Shown one piece after another: positions 1 through 6,835 of a stretch of 6,855 nucleotides of DNA. Under the pieces are notes generated by a model that saw only the letters and a program-made list of their open reading frames with translations, did no database searches and was not told the origin of the DNA. Positions within the stretch are counted from its first letter, which is position 1. Each line of letters begins with the position of its first letter. The stretch covers positions 1 through 6,855 of the forward strand of contig JAGQIY010000657.1 in assembly GCA_020430865.1 (NCBI GenBank), in the 5' to 3' direction. The position numbers and the translations under genes were made by a program. Source of the stretch: Myxococcales bacterium (GTDB taxonomy: Bacteria > Myxococcota > Polyangia > Polyangiales > Polyangiaceae).

Positions 1-2652
1 CGCAACCGCATGATCCTGGATATCCGCTTCCGGGAGACCCTCCCGCTGGTGGTGTTCCAGAAGCCCTTGGAGCCGCCGCACCTCCTTGAGGATCTCACGC
101 CGCATCTTGGCCCAGCTCACGGCCTGCGGCTCGAAGCGACGTTTGCGACACACGTGGATGATGTCGTACTCGACCTTGCGTGAGCCGAACTCGCCGTCGC
201 CCTTCGTCTCATCGCTGCGAATGGGATAGGTGGCCTCCAAATAGAACCCCGCATCAAAGAGGCTCTCCAAGACGGCGACCCACGGCTCGTCCTCGCTGTG
301 GTGGAACGTGAACGCCAGGATTCCGCCGGGCTTCAGGATGCGGTGGCACTCGGACCATGCGGCTGTCAGCAGCCTCTGGTAGAAGGCCGGGGCGTCATCT
401 GGATTGCGGGCCTTGTTCTCGACGATCTCGACCGTCTTCGGGACGTACTCGGACGTGAACCAGTCGGGGTAGCGGTCCTTGAGGACGAGCCGTAGCCAGA
501 CGTAGAAGAAATCCGACAGCTCGGAGTAGTGAAGCAGGCCCCCGAACGGCGGGTCGGTGATGACGAGGTCAATGGATCCATCAGAGGTAGACTCAATCCC
601 TGTGGCGGTCCCACAGGCGACGTCCGCAGCGAGCACGGGGTCGCGCGGCTCAGCCTTCTCGCTCTTCCCAGACGTCAGATCAGCGAGAGCCGCACTCTTC
701 TGGGCGAGGGAAGCATTTGCGACGAGCTCCCAAGGGTCCTTGGACCATTCGATGGCGCTCAACAGCCCATCCGTTGATGATTGCCAATTCCCGCGACCAA
801 AGGCCGAGAAGACGCCATTCTCGACAACGGTGGACTTCGGATGGAAGTTGTTGTTGGCGAACATTGGCTCCAGCTTGTCAGCCTGCGTGTTCCAAATCGT
901 GAACATGTTCTGGTTCCGCAGGTACTGCTGGAATGCGCTCAACACGCATTCTCTCGCGTGCCATTCGTGGCGCGTCGCCCCCACCTCCACGGTTGCTCGA
1001 AGCAACTGCGTCTGCACAAGGAGCTGACGGGGATTGAACATCTTCCACCAGTGGGTGAACCCGTGGTTCGGGATGCCCCCGTTGAGGTGGTGCGTCATGA
1101 ACCCGTACGGCAGTTCGCTTCGAGGCCAGAAGGCCGCCAGGTCGCCTTCGCGTCGAGCTTCCCACTCGGTGACAGCGGCATCGAAAGGCCTGCTGTCGCG
1201 CACAGGCGCGAAGAACCGGCCCCCGTACGCTTGCCGCTCCTTGTCGCAGGTCGGGCAGTATCCCTGCACCGCATAGGCTGCGACCGGTCCCGTCTTGCCC
1301 GATGCCTTGACCGTGGTCAGCACGTCCTGCTGTCGGCCGCAGGTGGCGGCGGCGCACTCGTAGGTCGATCGCCTGGGTACCGTCCCGCCTTCCTTCCCGG
1401 TCTTGATCGGCGCCCCGGTTTCCGGGTCCGCGATCTCGTCGGGCAGCTTGCCGCGCACTTCGATGAGCTGCATCTTGGCGGCTCGTGCGCGGTTCCACGC
1501 GGCGGTCGCCGCTGCGGTGTCGGTGACGCTGCCTCCGTAGGGCCTTCCGTCTGGGCCGACGCTCGACTCGCCCGCCAACCACTGCGGGTGCACGAGGAGC
1601 GACAGCTCCACCTTCTTCTTCTGGGGCGGCTTCTCCGGGAGGTCGAGTTGAACATGCTCATGCCCGCAGTGCGGGCAGACGACGTCGAGGCGCCGCTTCT
1701 TGCTTGGACGCAGCGCGTGCTCGTGCGTCGGCAGGGTGAAGGCACGCTCCGTCTCGGCGACGACGAGCGGCGCTCCGGGAGCCATCCGCGCGTCCTGGTC
1801 TTCAATGTCGAACTGCCGACCGCACGCCTTGTTCTTGCAGTGATGCACCCAATACCGAAGGGTCATCGTCTTCACCGCCATGACCGGCGAGGTCATGATC
1901 GGCGTCCGGTGCCCACAGCCCGTGACCTGGCAGGGCCCGTGCTTTGCCCAGAACACGTAGATGAGCTCCGGTCCGTCGTACCGATAGTCCTTGCGCTGCT
2001 CGGGCGTAAGGGCGAGCGAGTCGAAGTCTGCGCCCATGGCCTCGCCGGACGAGAGTCGCGTCCACGAGCCCTTGTGCCCCCGCGGGCAGTCACAGGCGTA
2101 GAAGGGCATGATCTGCGGCTTGACCTCGGCCTCGATGTCGGTGAGCAACGCCTCGACCTCGGCCTTGTCCACCTGCGCCATCTCGGCCTTGACCACGAAC
2201 CACGCGACGGGGTTCAGGTCGATGCCGAGCATCTGCATGCCCAAACGACTGCCTTCGACGATCGTGGTCCCGCCCCCCATGAAGGGATCGACCACCTTGA
2301 GCTTCGAGAGCGCGCCCCGCTTCTGGTGGTTCGCGTAGTAGACGTCCCAGACAGCCTTGCCCGCCTCAAGCGGATCCTTCGGCGCCTTCATCGACGCCGA
2401 CAGCAGAAGCGAACGGAAGACGCTGGAGCGGCGCCGGGCCCACCACTTCGAAACCTGGTAGATGGGCTTCCCCGCGTTGCCCTCGATGGCGGCCACCTGA
2501 TTCACCGGGATGATGGGGAAATCCACCTCCAAGCAGGTCGGCGGCCGATCGGGGTCACCGAAGTCCACCGGTTCCACCGCGACGGGCCGGCCGGCACCCA
2601 CCGCCTTGCGAACCTCCTCCGCAAGCAGGTCCGCCTTGGTCTTCTTCGCCAT
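1..2652 (-). CDS. DUF1156-type adenine-specific DNA methyltransferase with Cys-rich Zn-binding insert (3' end outside window)
   Basis: Probably transfers methyl from S-adenosylmethionine to the N6 of adenine, marking host DNA for a BREX/Pgl-type system. The reverse complement from ATG 2652 stays open for 884 codons to the window edge, so the stop and probably a short C-terminal part are missing. Features by residue: N-terminal KWWARRRSSVFRSLLL (69-84), resembling the WWARRP region of DUF1156 proteins; SAM-binding motif I DPFMGGGTT (122-130), followed by GIDLNPVAW (143-151) with acidic D145; Cys pairs C187/C189, C241/C246, C272/C277, C326/C329, C433/C438 and C466/C469, spaced like zinc ribbons; catalytic motif IV DPPF (700-703), followed by HYSELSDFFYVWLR (708-721), a family hallmark; LKPGGILAFTFHHS (773-786), a typical methyltransferase strand. 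A good ribosome site (GGAGGG, 6 bases before the ATG) supports the start. It lies two bases after pglZ. The family call is strong; PglXI of type 3 BREX is the nearest named role, by inference. Confidence 0.9.
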   Translation of the reverse strand, partial: MAKKTKADLLAEEVRKAVGAGRPVAVEPVDFGDPDRPPTCLEVDFPIIPVNQVAAIEGNAGKPIYQVSKWWARRRSSVFRSLLLSASMKAPKDPLEAGKAVWDVYYANHQKRGALSKLKVVDPFMGGGTTIVEGSRLGMQMLGIDLNPVAWFVVKAEMAQVDKAEVEALLTDIEAEVKPQIMPFYACDCPRGHKGSWTRLSSGEAMGADFDSLALTPEQRKDYRYDGPELIYVFWAKHGPCQVTGCGHRTPIMTSPVMAVKTMTLRYWVHHCKNKACGRQFDIEDQDARMAPGAPLVVAETERAFTLPTHEHALRPSKKRRLDVVCPHCGHEHVQLDLPEKPPQKKKVELSLLVHPQWLAGESSVGPDGRPYGGSVTDTAAATAAWNRARAAKMQLIEVRGKLPDEIADPETGAPIKTGKEGGTVPRRSTYECAAATCGRQQDVLTTVKASGKTGPVAAYAVQGYCPTCDKERQAYGGRFFAPVRDSRPFDAAVTEWEARREGDLAAFWPRSELPYGFMTHHLNGGIPNHGFTHWWKMFNPRQLLVQTQLLRATVEVGATRHEWHARECVLSAFQQYLRNQNMFTIWNTQADKLEPMFANNNFHPKSTVVENGVFSAFGRGNWQSSTDGLLSAIEWSKDPWELVANASLAQKSAALADLTSGKSEKAEPRDPVLAADVACGTATGIESTSDGSIDLVITDPPFGGLLHYSELSDFFYVWLRLVLKDRYPDWFTSEYVPKTVEIVENKARNPDDAPAFYQRLLTAAWSECHRILKPGGILAFTFHHSEDEPWVAVLESLFDAGFYLEATYPIRSDETKGDGEFGSRKVEYDIIHVCRKRRFEPQAVSWAKMRREILKEVRRLQGLLEHHQREGLPEADIQDHAVA

Positions 2653-2654
2653 CG

Positions 2655-3656
2655 TCAGCCCTCCACCCGCGAGACATCGATGAAGGGCACCAGCACCTCG
2701 AGCACGCTGAGTCCCCCGTGGGACAGCGTCGGGTGCCCACCGGACACCTTCCACTTCCGCCTGCCAAGCACGTAGCGGTGGCGTCCGTGGTCGGTGTCCA
2801 GCACCAGATCGACCGGCGGTACCCACGGGCTGTCCGCGCCGTCGTCTGGCGCCGAGCGCCCCGCCTTGAAGCAGTCCTTCATGTGCTGCACCTGGTCCGC
2901 ATCCGTCATGTCGGGGAAGAGACCGGAGGCGGCGTAGCCGTGGTCGCCGGTGATGACGAGGCGTCGGCCCTGGGTGAGCCGCTCGATGAGCTTCCAGAAG
3001 CCCTCGGACACCATCGCCTGCTGAACCTCGGCAACCAGCTCCGACAGACCCTTGCCGTGCTCGGCCAGCTCATGGACCCGCGTGTCCGGCCACTCGTGCC
3101 AGAGAACCCAACGCGGCTCGGCGGTGATCTGGGCAGCGGCGTCCTCCCAGGCGACCTTCAGGCACTCGGTGCGAGCGCCCGGCAGCCGGTGACTGTTGCC
3201 GGCGGCGTTGTTGTAGAGGCTCGACCTCGAGCCGAAGCCCAGGGCCTTGGCAAACGGCGTAGTGTCAGGTGGGAGCTCCGCTCCAGTGACTCCATCTTCG
3301 TGGACGACGTAGCCCCTCTCGTGCAGTCCGGCCAGCAGCCACGGAACCTCGCGCAACGACAGGCCGTCAAGAACCAGGACGGCGCGCCCGCCGTCGCGCT
3401 CCTCCCACCACGAGGCGAGCGCATCTGCGGTCGTCCTGACGACAGAGGTCCAGTGCCGCCAGAGATCCCATCCGGCTGTAGCGAGGAAAAGGTCGACGTC
3501 GGCGATGACCTTCTCCCGCTTTACGATGTCGGCGACGGCCTTTGCGTCGCTCACCGGGTCGCAGAACGTCGCCCAAGCGTGCTCGGCGATCGCCTCCCAG
3601 GCTGCAGCCGGATCGCCGTCTTGGATCTGGCGCAAGAGGCCGAGTGGAAGCGCCAT
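2655..3656 (-). CDS. pglZ: Compact PglZ-domain protein (alkaline phosphatase superfamily)
   Basis: PglZ proteins have an alkaline-phosphatase-like metal-binding fold and are core parts of Pgl and BREX phage-defence systems; their exact reaction there is unsettled. Motifs that would place metal ligands are all visible: VLVLDGLSLRE (93-103, D97), WHEWPDTRVHE (186-196, with H187 and D191, resembling the H-x3-D motif of PglZ), RLVITGDHGYA (232-242, D238 and H239) and LSHGGLSVLEVLVPFI (311-326, H313). The TT pair in PPDTTPFAK (129-137) is a candidate nucleophile region, less certain. At 333 residues it is much shorter than the roughly 800-residue PglZ of type 1 BREX, yet both ends look intact: the N-terminus is helical and the C-terminal HGGLS block is present. 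The start at 3656 has a near-ideal AAGGAGG site and overlaps the ATPase stop (TGATG), which predicts translational coupling. There is no signal peptide or membrane segment, so it should act in the cytoplasm. Confidence 0.87.
   Translation of the reverse strand: MALPLGLLRQIQDGDPAAAWEAIAEHAWATFCDPVSDAKAVADIVKREKVIADVDLFLATAGWDLWRHWTSVVRTTADALASWWEERDGGRAVLVLDGLSLREVPWLLAGLHERGYVVHEDGVTGAELPPDTTPFAKALGFGSRSSLYNNAAGNSHRLPGARTECLKVAWEDAAAQITAEPRWVLWHEWPDTRVHELAEHGKGLSELVAEVQQAMVSEGFWKLIERLTQGRRLVITGDHGYAASGLFPDMTDADQVQHMKDCFKAGRSAPDDGADSPWVPPVDLVLDTDHGRHRYVLGRRKWKVSGGHPTLSHGGLSVLEVLVPFIDVSRVEG
2659..2664 (-). promoter_or_regulatory. Ribosome binding site of the methyltransferase
   Basis: GGAGGG on the minus strand, 6 bases before ATG 2652 and lying in the last codons of pglZ. 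It fixes the start of a gene whose stop is outside the window, and with the 2-base gap to the pglZ stop it suggests coupled translation. Confidence 0.75.
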
Positions 3657-6412
3657 CAGCCCTCCTCCTTCTCGACATCAAGCGAGTAGGTCACGCCGTC
3701 GGGGAGCTTCTTGAGCAGCTCGTTGAGCTTGGCCCCGGTCACGCCCTCGACGCGGAGCGAAGCGCTCTTCACCTGCGTGAACTGGCCGATGCCCCAGGAC
3801 TCGACCTTCGCCATCAGGTTGAGCGACGAGGTCGCGGGAGCTGAGTACGTCTTCGTGGTGCCTCCGGCGAAGATGCCGGCCCCGCCCGGCTCGGTCGACT
3901 CCTCACCGCCCTGGCCTGGTCCGTCGCCTTCTCCGGAGAGGGTGTCGCCTGCATCCGCGCCGCCGCCGGTGGCACCGTCGTCGCTGCCGGTCGCGGCATC
4001 GCCGTCACCGTTCGTGCCCGCCTCGTCCGCAGCAGGCTTCTTCACACCGCCGGTCTGCGGGACGGCCTGCGGAAGCAGGAGCTTCGTCTCCTCGAGATGC
4101 TTGCCGGTACCGAGCCGACCCCGCACCTTGGGCCACGCCGTGTTCTCATCCTCTCCCGCCTGGGCCTGCAGGTACTGGCTGCCTCGAAGATCGATGGCGA
4201 TCTTGCCCTTGGCGCAGAGGCGCTCGATTTTCTCCTTCGCCAGCGTTTCGCCGACCCAGGGGATGCAATCGTCCCCGTTCGGCCGCGGCTCCTGAAGCTC
4301 GCCGAGCAGCTTGGCTACGCTGTCGGTGTTCTCGGCCGCAGCGAGGACCATCTCTTCGAAGTCCTCCGGGATGAAGAGCTGCTCTCGAACGTGCTTGTCG
4401 ATCGCTTCCGGAATCGCGGCGCCCTGAGCCTTGTGCGTGATGACGTGGAACTTGCACTGCGACGTATCGGCGAAGTTCCAGGTCTCCAGGACTGCGAAGC
4501 GATCGAAACGCTTCCTGAGCACGTTGCGCAGTTCGCCTTCGTACTTGCCCTGGAGCTTCCGATACTCCGGACTGCCGACCTTCCAGGCTTCAGCGAGGCA
4601 CACCGCGCGCGAGAGCACCAAGAGATCCCGGTCGTGGTAGGCGCTTGGAGCGCCGTCGTACGGCAGGAGGAAGCGCACCGTGTTCCGGCGCTTCTGCATG
4701 TGGTCCCGGAGCCACGTCCCCAGCCGCTGGTCGAGCTTGTCGGGGCATTCCGGGAGGACGACCAGCGGGATTCGGTTGTCGACCCACCGCTCAGGGCGCT
4801 CCGACTCATCGAGGTCGTCCCAGGGGTTCGTCAGCCAGTTCGTCCCAAGCACGACGACGCGGTACTGTTTGGAGGTTGCGTCGCCAATCACGTAGCGCGT
4901 TTCCTTGGCGAGCTGGTCGCGGTCTTGCCCGGCCATCGCCTGACCCGCGGCGAACAACTTGTCGTTCCGCGCGCTCGCCATCAGGCGCGCCTGCGGGTTC
5001 TCTTCGTCCTTGAAGACGAGGCGATCGCCCTGGAGGTGGATGTTGAAGCTGTTCTCGACGATGAGGTTCAACTCATCCTGGAAGGCGTTGTCATCAATCG
5101 CCTTCGACCGTGTGATATCGACGTGCAGCGTCGGCGCGATCGCACCGGCCATGTTGCCGACGGCGAGCGAACGGACCCAGAGCGCCGCCACGATCTCCGC
5201 GAGGTGGGGGACGACGTGCTCCGCGTCTTTGACGGCGTCCCGCACGGCGTCCAGGTTTCGGAGGGCTTTCTCGCGCAGGTTCTGGTGTGCCGCGTTGGCG
5301 ACCGAGTCGAGAAGGGAGGCGATCCCGCTCTTGTCGTCGTCCAACCGAAAGTCGGCCGCGGTGAGGATTGGGTCGCCGTCGCTGTGACGCTTGAACAGGT
5401 CGGCCAGGATCTTGATCAGGTCCCGCGTCTCCTGAGCGCTCGTAGCGACGAGCACCTGGTCCTCGAGCAGCTGCATCAGGTGCGGGGCAAAGGGCCACGC
5501 CTCAACGAACTCTCGGCGTGTGCGCTCATGCTCTGCCGGCGGCACGTCCAAGAGGCGGATGTGTTCGTCGACGTGCGCGGCGATGCGCGACGCGATGTCC
5601 GCCGGAGCGACGTGGAGTCGGTTGTCGAACAAGCGGTGCAGGAGGAGTCGCTGCCGATCCTTCTTCGCGTTCTGGCCCTTCCAATCGACCAGCACAGGGT
5701 TGACACGAAGGATCTGCTGGTAGGCATCGGAGTGACCGTTGCGCAGTGACACCACGAGCACGAGCAGATCCGGACGGTCCTTGGCGATCTCCGAGAGGAG
5801 CTGGACGAAGTTGAATGCCCACACGCGCGATTTCTGGATGCGCGTGTCGGTGAGCCCGTCGTACCAGGTCTGGAATTCATCCAAGATCAGCGCGGTGGGC
5901 TGCGCCTCGAACATCTCCAGCAGCAGCTTGTCGCTGGGGACGTTCGTCTTCTTCTCGCCCTGGGCCTCCCACTTCCCTTTGATGAACTCGCCTTTCGGAT
6001 GGCGCTCGAAGAGCAGATCCCAGAGGAACTTGTAGTTCTGACGGTGGAGGTTCTCGGAGATGACGTGCATGCCAGCGCGTAGCGGCATCTCGGCGACCTT
6101 CGACGACGCGAGGCGATCTGCCCAGCTCTCGAGCCAGGCGCGGGTCGCGGTCGAGTCGTTGAGCGCGTGGACGAGGGCCGCCATCAAGTGCGACTTGCCT
6201 TGACCGCGCTCGCCGATGAGCACCACAGGACGTCCCTGCTCGGGCCCGATCGACTCGACGGCCGCAAGCACGTCCCCGGTCGGATACGTGATCCGCAGGA
6301 AGTCGGCCGCTGCCAGCTTGACCGCGTCGGGCAGCTCGATCTGGGTGCCCTTGAGCCGCTTCCCGCGGAACTCCTCTCGAAGCTCGAGTCCCAGCATGGC
6401 GTCGCCCTTCAT
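3656..6412 (-). CDS. DUF499-type AAA+ ATPase (PglY/BrxC-like role)
   Basis: A 918-residue cytoplasmic P-loop ATPase expected to supply the ATP-driven step of a Pgl/BREX-like defence complex. The N-terminus carries FRGKRLKGTQIELPDA (15-30) and FLRITYPT (38-45), typical of DUF499 proteins. Walker A is GERGQGKS (67-74) and Walker B is ALILDEF (174-180, D178 and E179). VVSLRN (220-225) is a possible sensor 1 strand. A mostly helical region follows to about residue 480, then VVVLGTNWL (519-527) and RFLLPYDGAP (580-589), also seen in the family. Residues about 716-755 could be a winged-helix-like segment. A Gly/Asp/Ala-rich linker (about 787-849) leads to a small folded C-terminal domain (about 856-918). 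The start at 6412 (MKGDAM) has GGGGAG 5 bases upstream; an in-frame ATG at 6397 has only a weak site. The stop overlaps the pglZ start by one base. The ATPase family is firm; the equation with PglY or BrxC is inference. Confidence 0.88.
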   Translation of the reverse strand: MKGDAMLGLELREEFRGKRLKGTQIELPDAVKLAAADFLRITYPTGDVLAAVESIGPEQGRPVVLIGERGQGKSHLMAALVHALNDSTATRAWLESWADRLASSKVAEMPLRAGMHVISENLHRQNYKFLWDLLFERHPKGEFIKGKWEAQGEKKTNVPSDKLLLEMFEAQPTALILDEFQTWYDGLTDTRIQKSRVWAFNFVQLLSEIAKDRPDLLVLVVSLRNGHSDAYQQILRVNPVLVDWKGQNAKKDRQRLLLHRLFDNRLHVAPADIASRIAAHVDEHIRLLDVPPAEHERTRREFVEAWPFAPHLMQLLEDQVLVATSAQETRDLIKILADLFKRHSDGDPILTAADFRLDDDKSGIASLLDSVANAAHQNLREKALRNLDAVRDAVKDAEHVVPHLAEIVAALWVRSLAVGNMAGAIAPTLHVDITRSKAIDDNAFQDELNLIVENSFNIHLQGDRLVFKDEENPQARLMASARNDKLFAAGQAMAGQDRDQLAKETRYVIGDATSKQYRVVVLGTNWLTNPWDDLDESERPERWVDNRIPLVVLPECPDKLDQRLGTWLRDHMQKRRNTVRFLLPYDGAPSAYHDRDLLVLSRAVCLAEAWKVGSPEYRKLQGKYEGELRNVLRKRFDRFAVLETWNFADTSQCKFHVITHKAQGAAIPEAIDKHVREQLFIPEDFEEMVLAAAENTDSVAKLLGELQEPRPNGDDCIPWVGETLAKEKIERLCAKGKIAIDLRGSQYLQAQAGEDENTAWPKVRGRLGTGKHLEETKLLLPQAVPQTGGVKKPAADEAGTNGDGDAATGSDDGATGGGADAGDTLSGEGDGPGQGGEESTEPGGAGIFAGGTTKTYSAPATSSLNLMAKVESWGIGQFTQVKSASLRVEGVTGAKLNELLKKLPDGVTYSLDVEKEEG
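3662..3670 (-). promoter_or_regulatory. Ribosome binding site of pglZ
   Basis: Minus-strand AAGGAGGAG, 5 to 7 bases before ATG 3656 depending on which register pairs. It is formed by the codons for the final Lys-Glu-Glu of the ATPase, so the ribosome site is embedded in the upstream gene and the TGATG junction favours re-initiation. Confidence 0.8.
3866..4045 (-). other. Gly/Asp/Ala-rich interdomain linker in the ATPase
   Basis: This stretch encodes roughly residues 790-849 of the ATPase, made almost entirely of Gly, Ala, Asp, Glu, Ser, Thr and Pro (for example GATGGGADAG and GEGDGPGQGG). It has no hydrophobic core and is acidic, so it should be a disordered tether between the main body and the last 60 or so residues, which again look folded. 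The composition is seen directly; flexibility is inferred. Confidence 0.75.
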
Positions 6413-6503
6413 GTTCTCTCCCCGACGGTACTTGGGGAGCGGCGATCGCGGCCCCCGTGGTGTTCAAGCGCCAGCGTCAGGCGCCAGGAGTGCTCCGGGC
6501 GGC
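6413..6503 (-). other. 91-base gap between the HTH gene and the ATPase gene
   Basis: No gene is supported here. I see no convincing -35/-10 pair and no hairpin followed by a T-run. A GCGCCAG heptamer occurs twice on the plus strand (6468-6474 and 6481-6487), which may be chance in GC-rich DNA. The gap could hold a second promoter or an operator for the HTH protein, but nothing visible shows it. Confidence 0.5.
6418..6423 (-). promoter_or_regulatory. Ribosome binding site of the DUF499 ATPase
   Basis: Minus-strand GGGGAG, 5 bases before ATG 6412. It favours this start over the in-frame ATG at 6397, which has only a weak AAGGG-like stretch upstream. Confidence 0.65.
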
Positions 6504-6755
6504 TCATCGCTTCGCCCCTCCCGACGACCCTGTCGGCACGGCGTCGCCCTGGGGGGCGGCCTCGTCGCCTTGCCCCAGTGAGTCGGCGGTCTGCTTCTCG
6601 ATCCAGCGGTCGATGTCCTCGCGGCGGAAGCGCCAGGCTCCGGCGACCTTGAACCCGGGAAGGTCTCGCTTCTGTGCGAGCCGGTAGACCGTCTTCTCAT
6701 TGACGTTCAGGTAGGTTGCGACCTCTCGGACGGTCATCGCGGCGGTCTCGGCCAT
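6504..6755 (-). CDS. Excisionase-type helix-turn-helix DNA-binding protein
   Basis: An 83-residue protein with a MerR-like helix-turn-helix of the excisionase/AlpA group. MTVREVATYLNVNEKTVYRL (7-26) forms the two DNA-binding helices; LPGFKVAGAWRFRREDIDRW (32-51) is the characteristic wing and closing helix, with GAWRFRREDIDRWI as the hallmark. The tail (about 56-83) is Gly/Ala/Asp-rich and probably disordered. The frame is open further upstream to an ATG at 6830, but those 25 extra residues look non-coding, whereas ATG 6755 has an AGGA site 7 bases away; a third ATG lies at 6737. The gene is first in the apparent operon, 91 bases before the ATPase. Such proteins act either as local transcription regulators or as recombination directionality factors of integrated elements. 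With no integrase or attachment site in view, regulation of the defence operon is the simpler idea, but neither role is shown. Confidence 0.85.
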   Translation of the reverse strand: MAETAAMTVREVATYLNVNEKTVYRLAQKRDLPGFKVAGAWRFRREDIDRWIEKQTADSLGQGDEAAPQGDAVPTGSSGGAKR

Positions 6756-6761
6756 CAGCAA

Positions 6762-6766
6762 TTCCT
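6762..6766 (-). promoter_or_regulatory. Ribosome binding site deciding the HTH start
   Basis: Minus-strand AGGAA, with 7 bases between AGGA and ATG 6755, and a further GGGGAGGG just upstream. This supports starting the HTH protein at 6755 rather than at the upstream ATG at 6830. Confidence 0.65.
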
Positions 6767-6783
6767 GCCCTCCCCGAGGGGAA

Positions 6784-6835
6784 CCGGGTTGAAACCAGGG
6801 CAGACTACGGCAAACCGGTCCATGGCGCAACCCGG
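6784..6835 (-). promoter_or_regulatory. Weak promoter candidate framed by an 8-bp inverted repeat
   Basis: On the minus strand, TTGCGC (6830-6825), a 17-base spacer and TAGTCT (6807-6802) form a poor match to a housekeeping promoter, at a sensible distance upstream of the HTH gene. The perfect inverted repeat CCGGGTTG (6784-6791) and CAACCCGG (6828-6835) frames it, one arm overlapping the -35. This could be an operator and promoter, but 8-bp arms arise by chance in GC-rich DNA. Confidence 0.25.

Noticed and set aside
878..1582. Minus-strand open frame of 234 codons, and a similar one at 1317-1805
   Set aside because: These lie in other frames inside the methyltransferase; the products are Arg/Ser/Pro-rich and carry none of its motifs or Cys pairs.
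781..2775. Long plus-strand open frame of 664 codons
   Set aside because: It is antisense to the methyltransferase, which has clear motifs in the other strand. The plus-strand product is Arg/Leu/Val-rich with no recognisable domain, as expected for an antisense frame in GC-rich DNA.
2718..3689. Plus-strand open frame of 323 codons
   Set aside because: Antisense to pglZ, which carries all the expected metal-site motifs; no domain in the plus-strand reading.
4097..5749. Long plus-strand open frame of 550 codons
   Set aside because: Antisense to the DUF499 ATPase; its composition (Val, Arg, Leu, Asp, Glu) mirrors the sense codons and no motif is visible.
5877..6467. Minus-strand open frame of 196 codons overlapping the ATPase start
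   Set aside because: Arg/Ala-rich out-of-frame reading of the ATPase N-terminal region; the Walker A and DUF499 motifs are in the 6412 frame.
6468..6487. Repeated GCGCCAG heptamer and GGCGCC palindrome in the HTH-ATPase gap
   Set aside because: Short GC-rich repeats like this are expected by chance at this base composition; there is no hairpin with a T-run, so no terminator.
6769..6783. Small inverted repeat around CCCCGAGGGG
   Set aside because: The stem is only 4-5 bp with a very short loop and no T-run; not a credible terminator or operator.
6756..6830. N-terminal extension of the HTH protein to ATG 6830
   Set aside because: The extra 25 residues resemble no HTH family N-terminus, and a good ribosome site serves ATG 6755.
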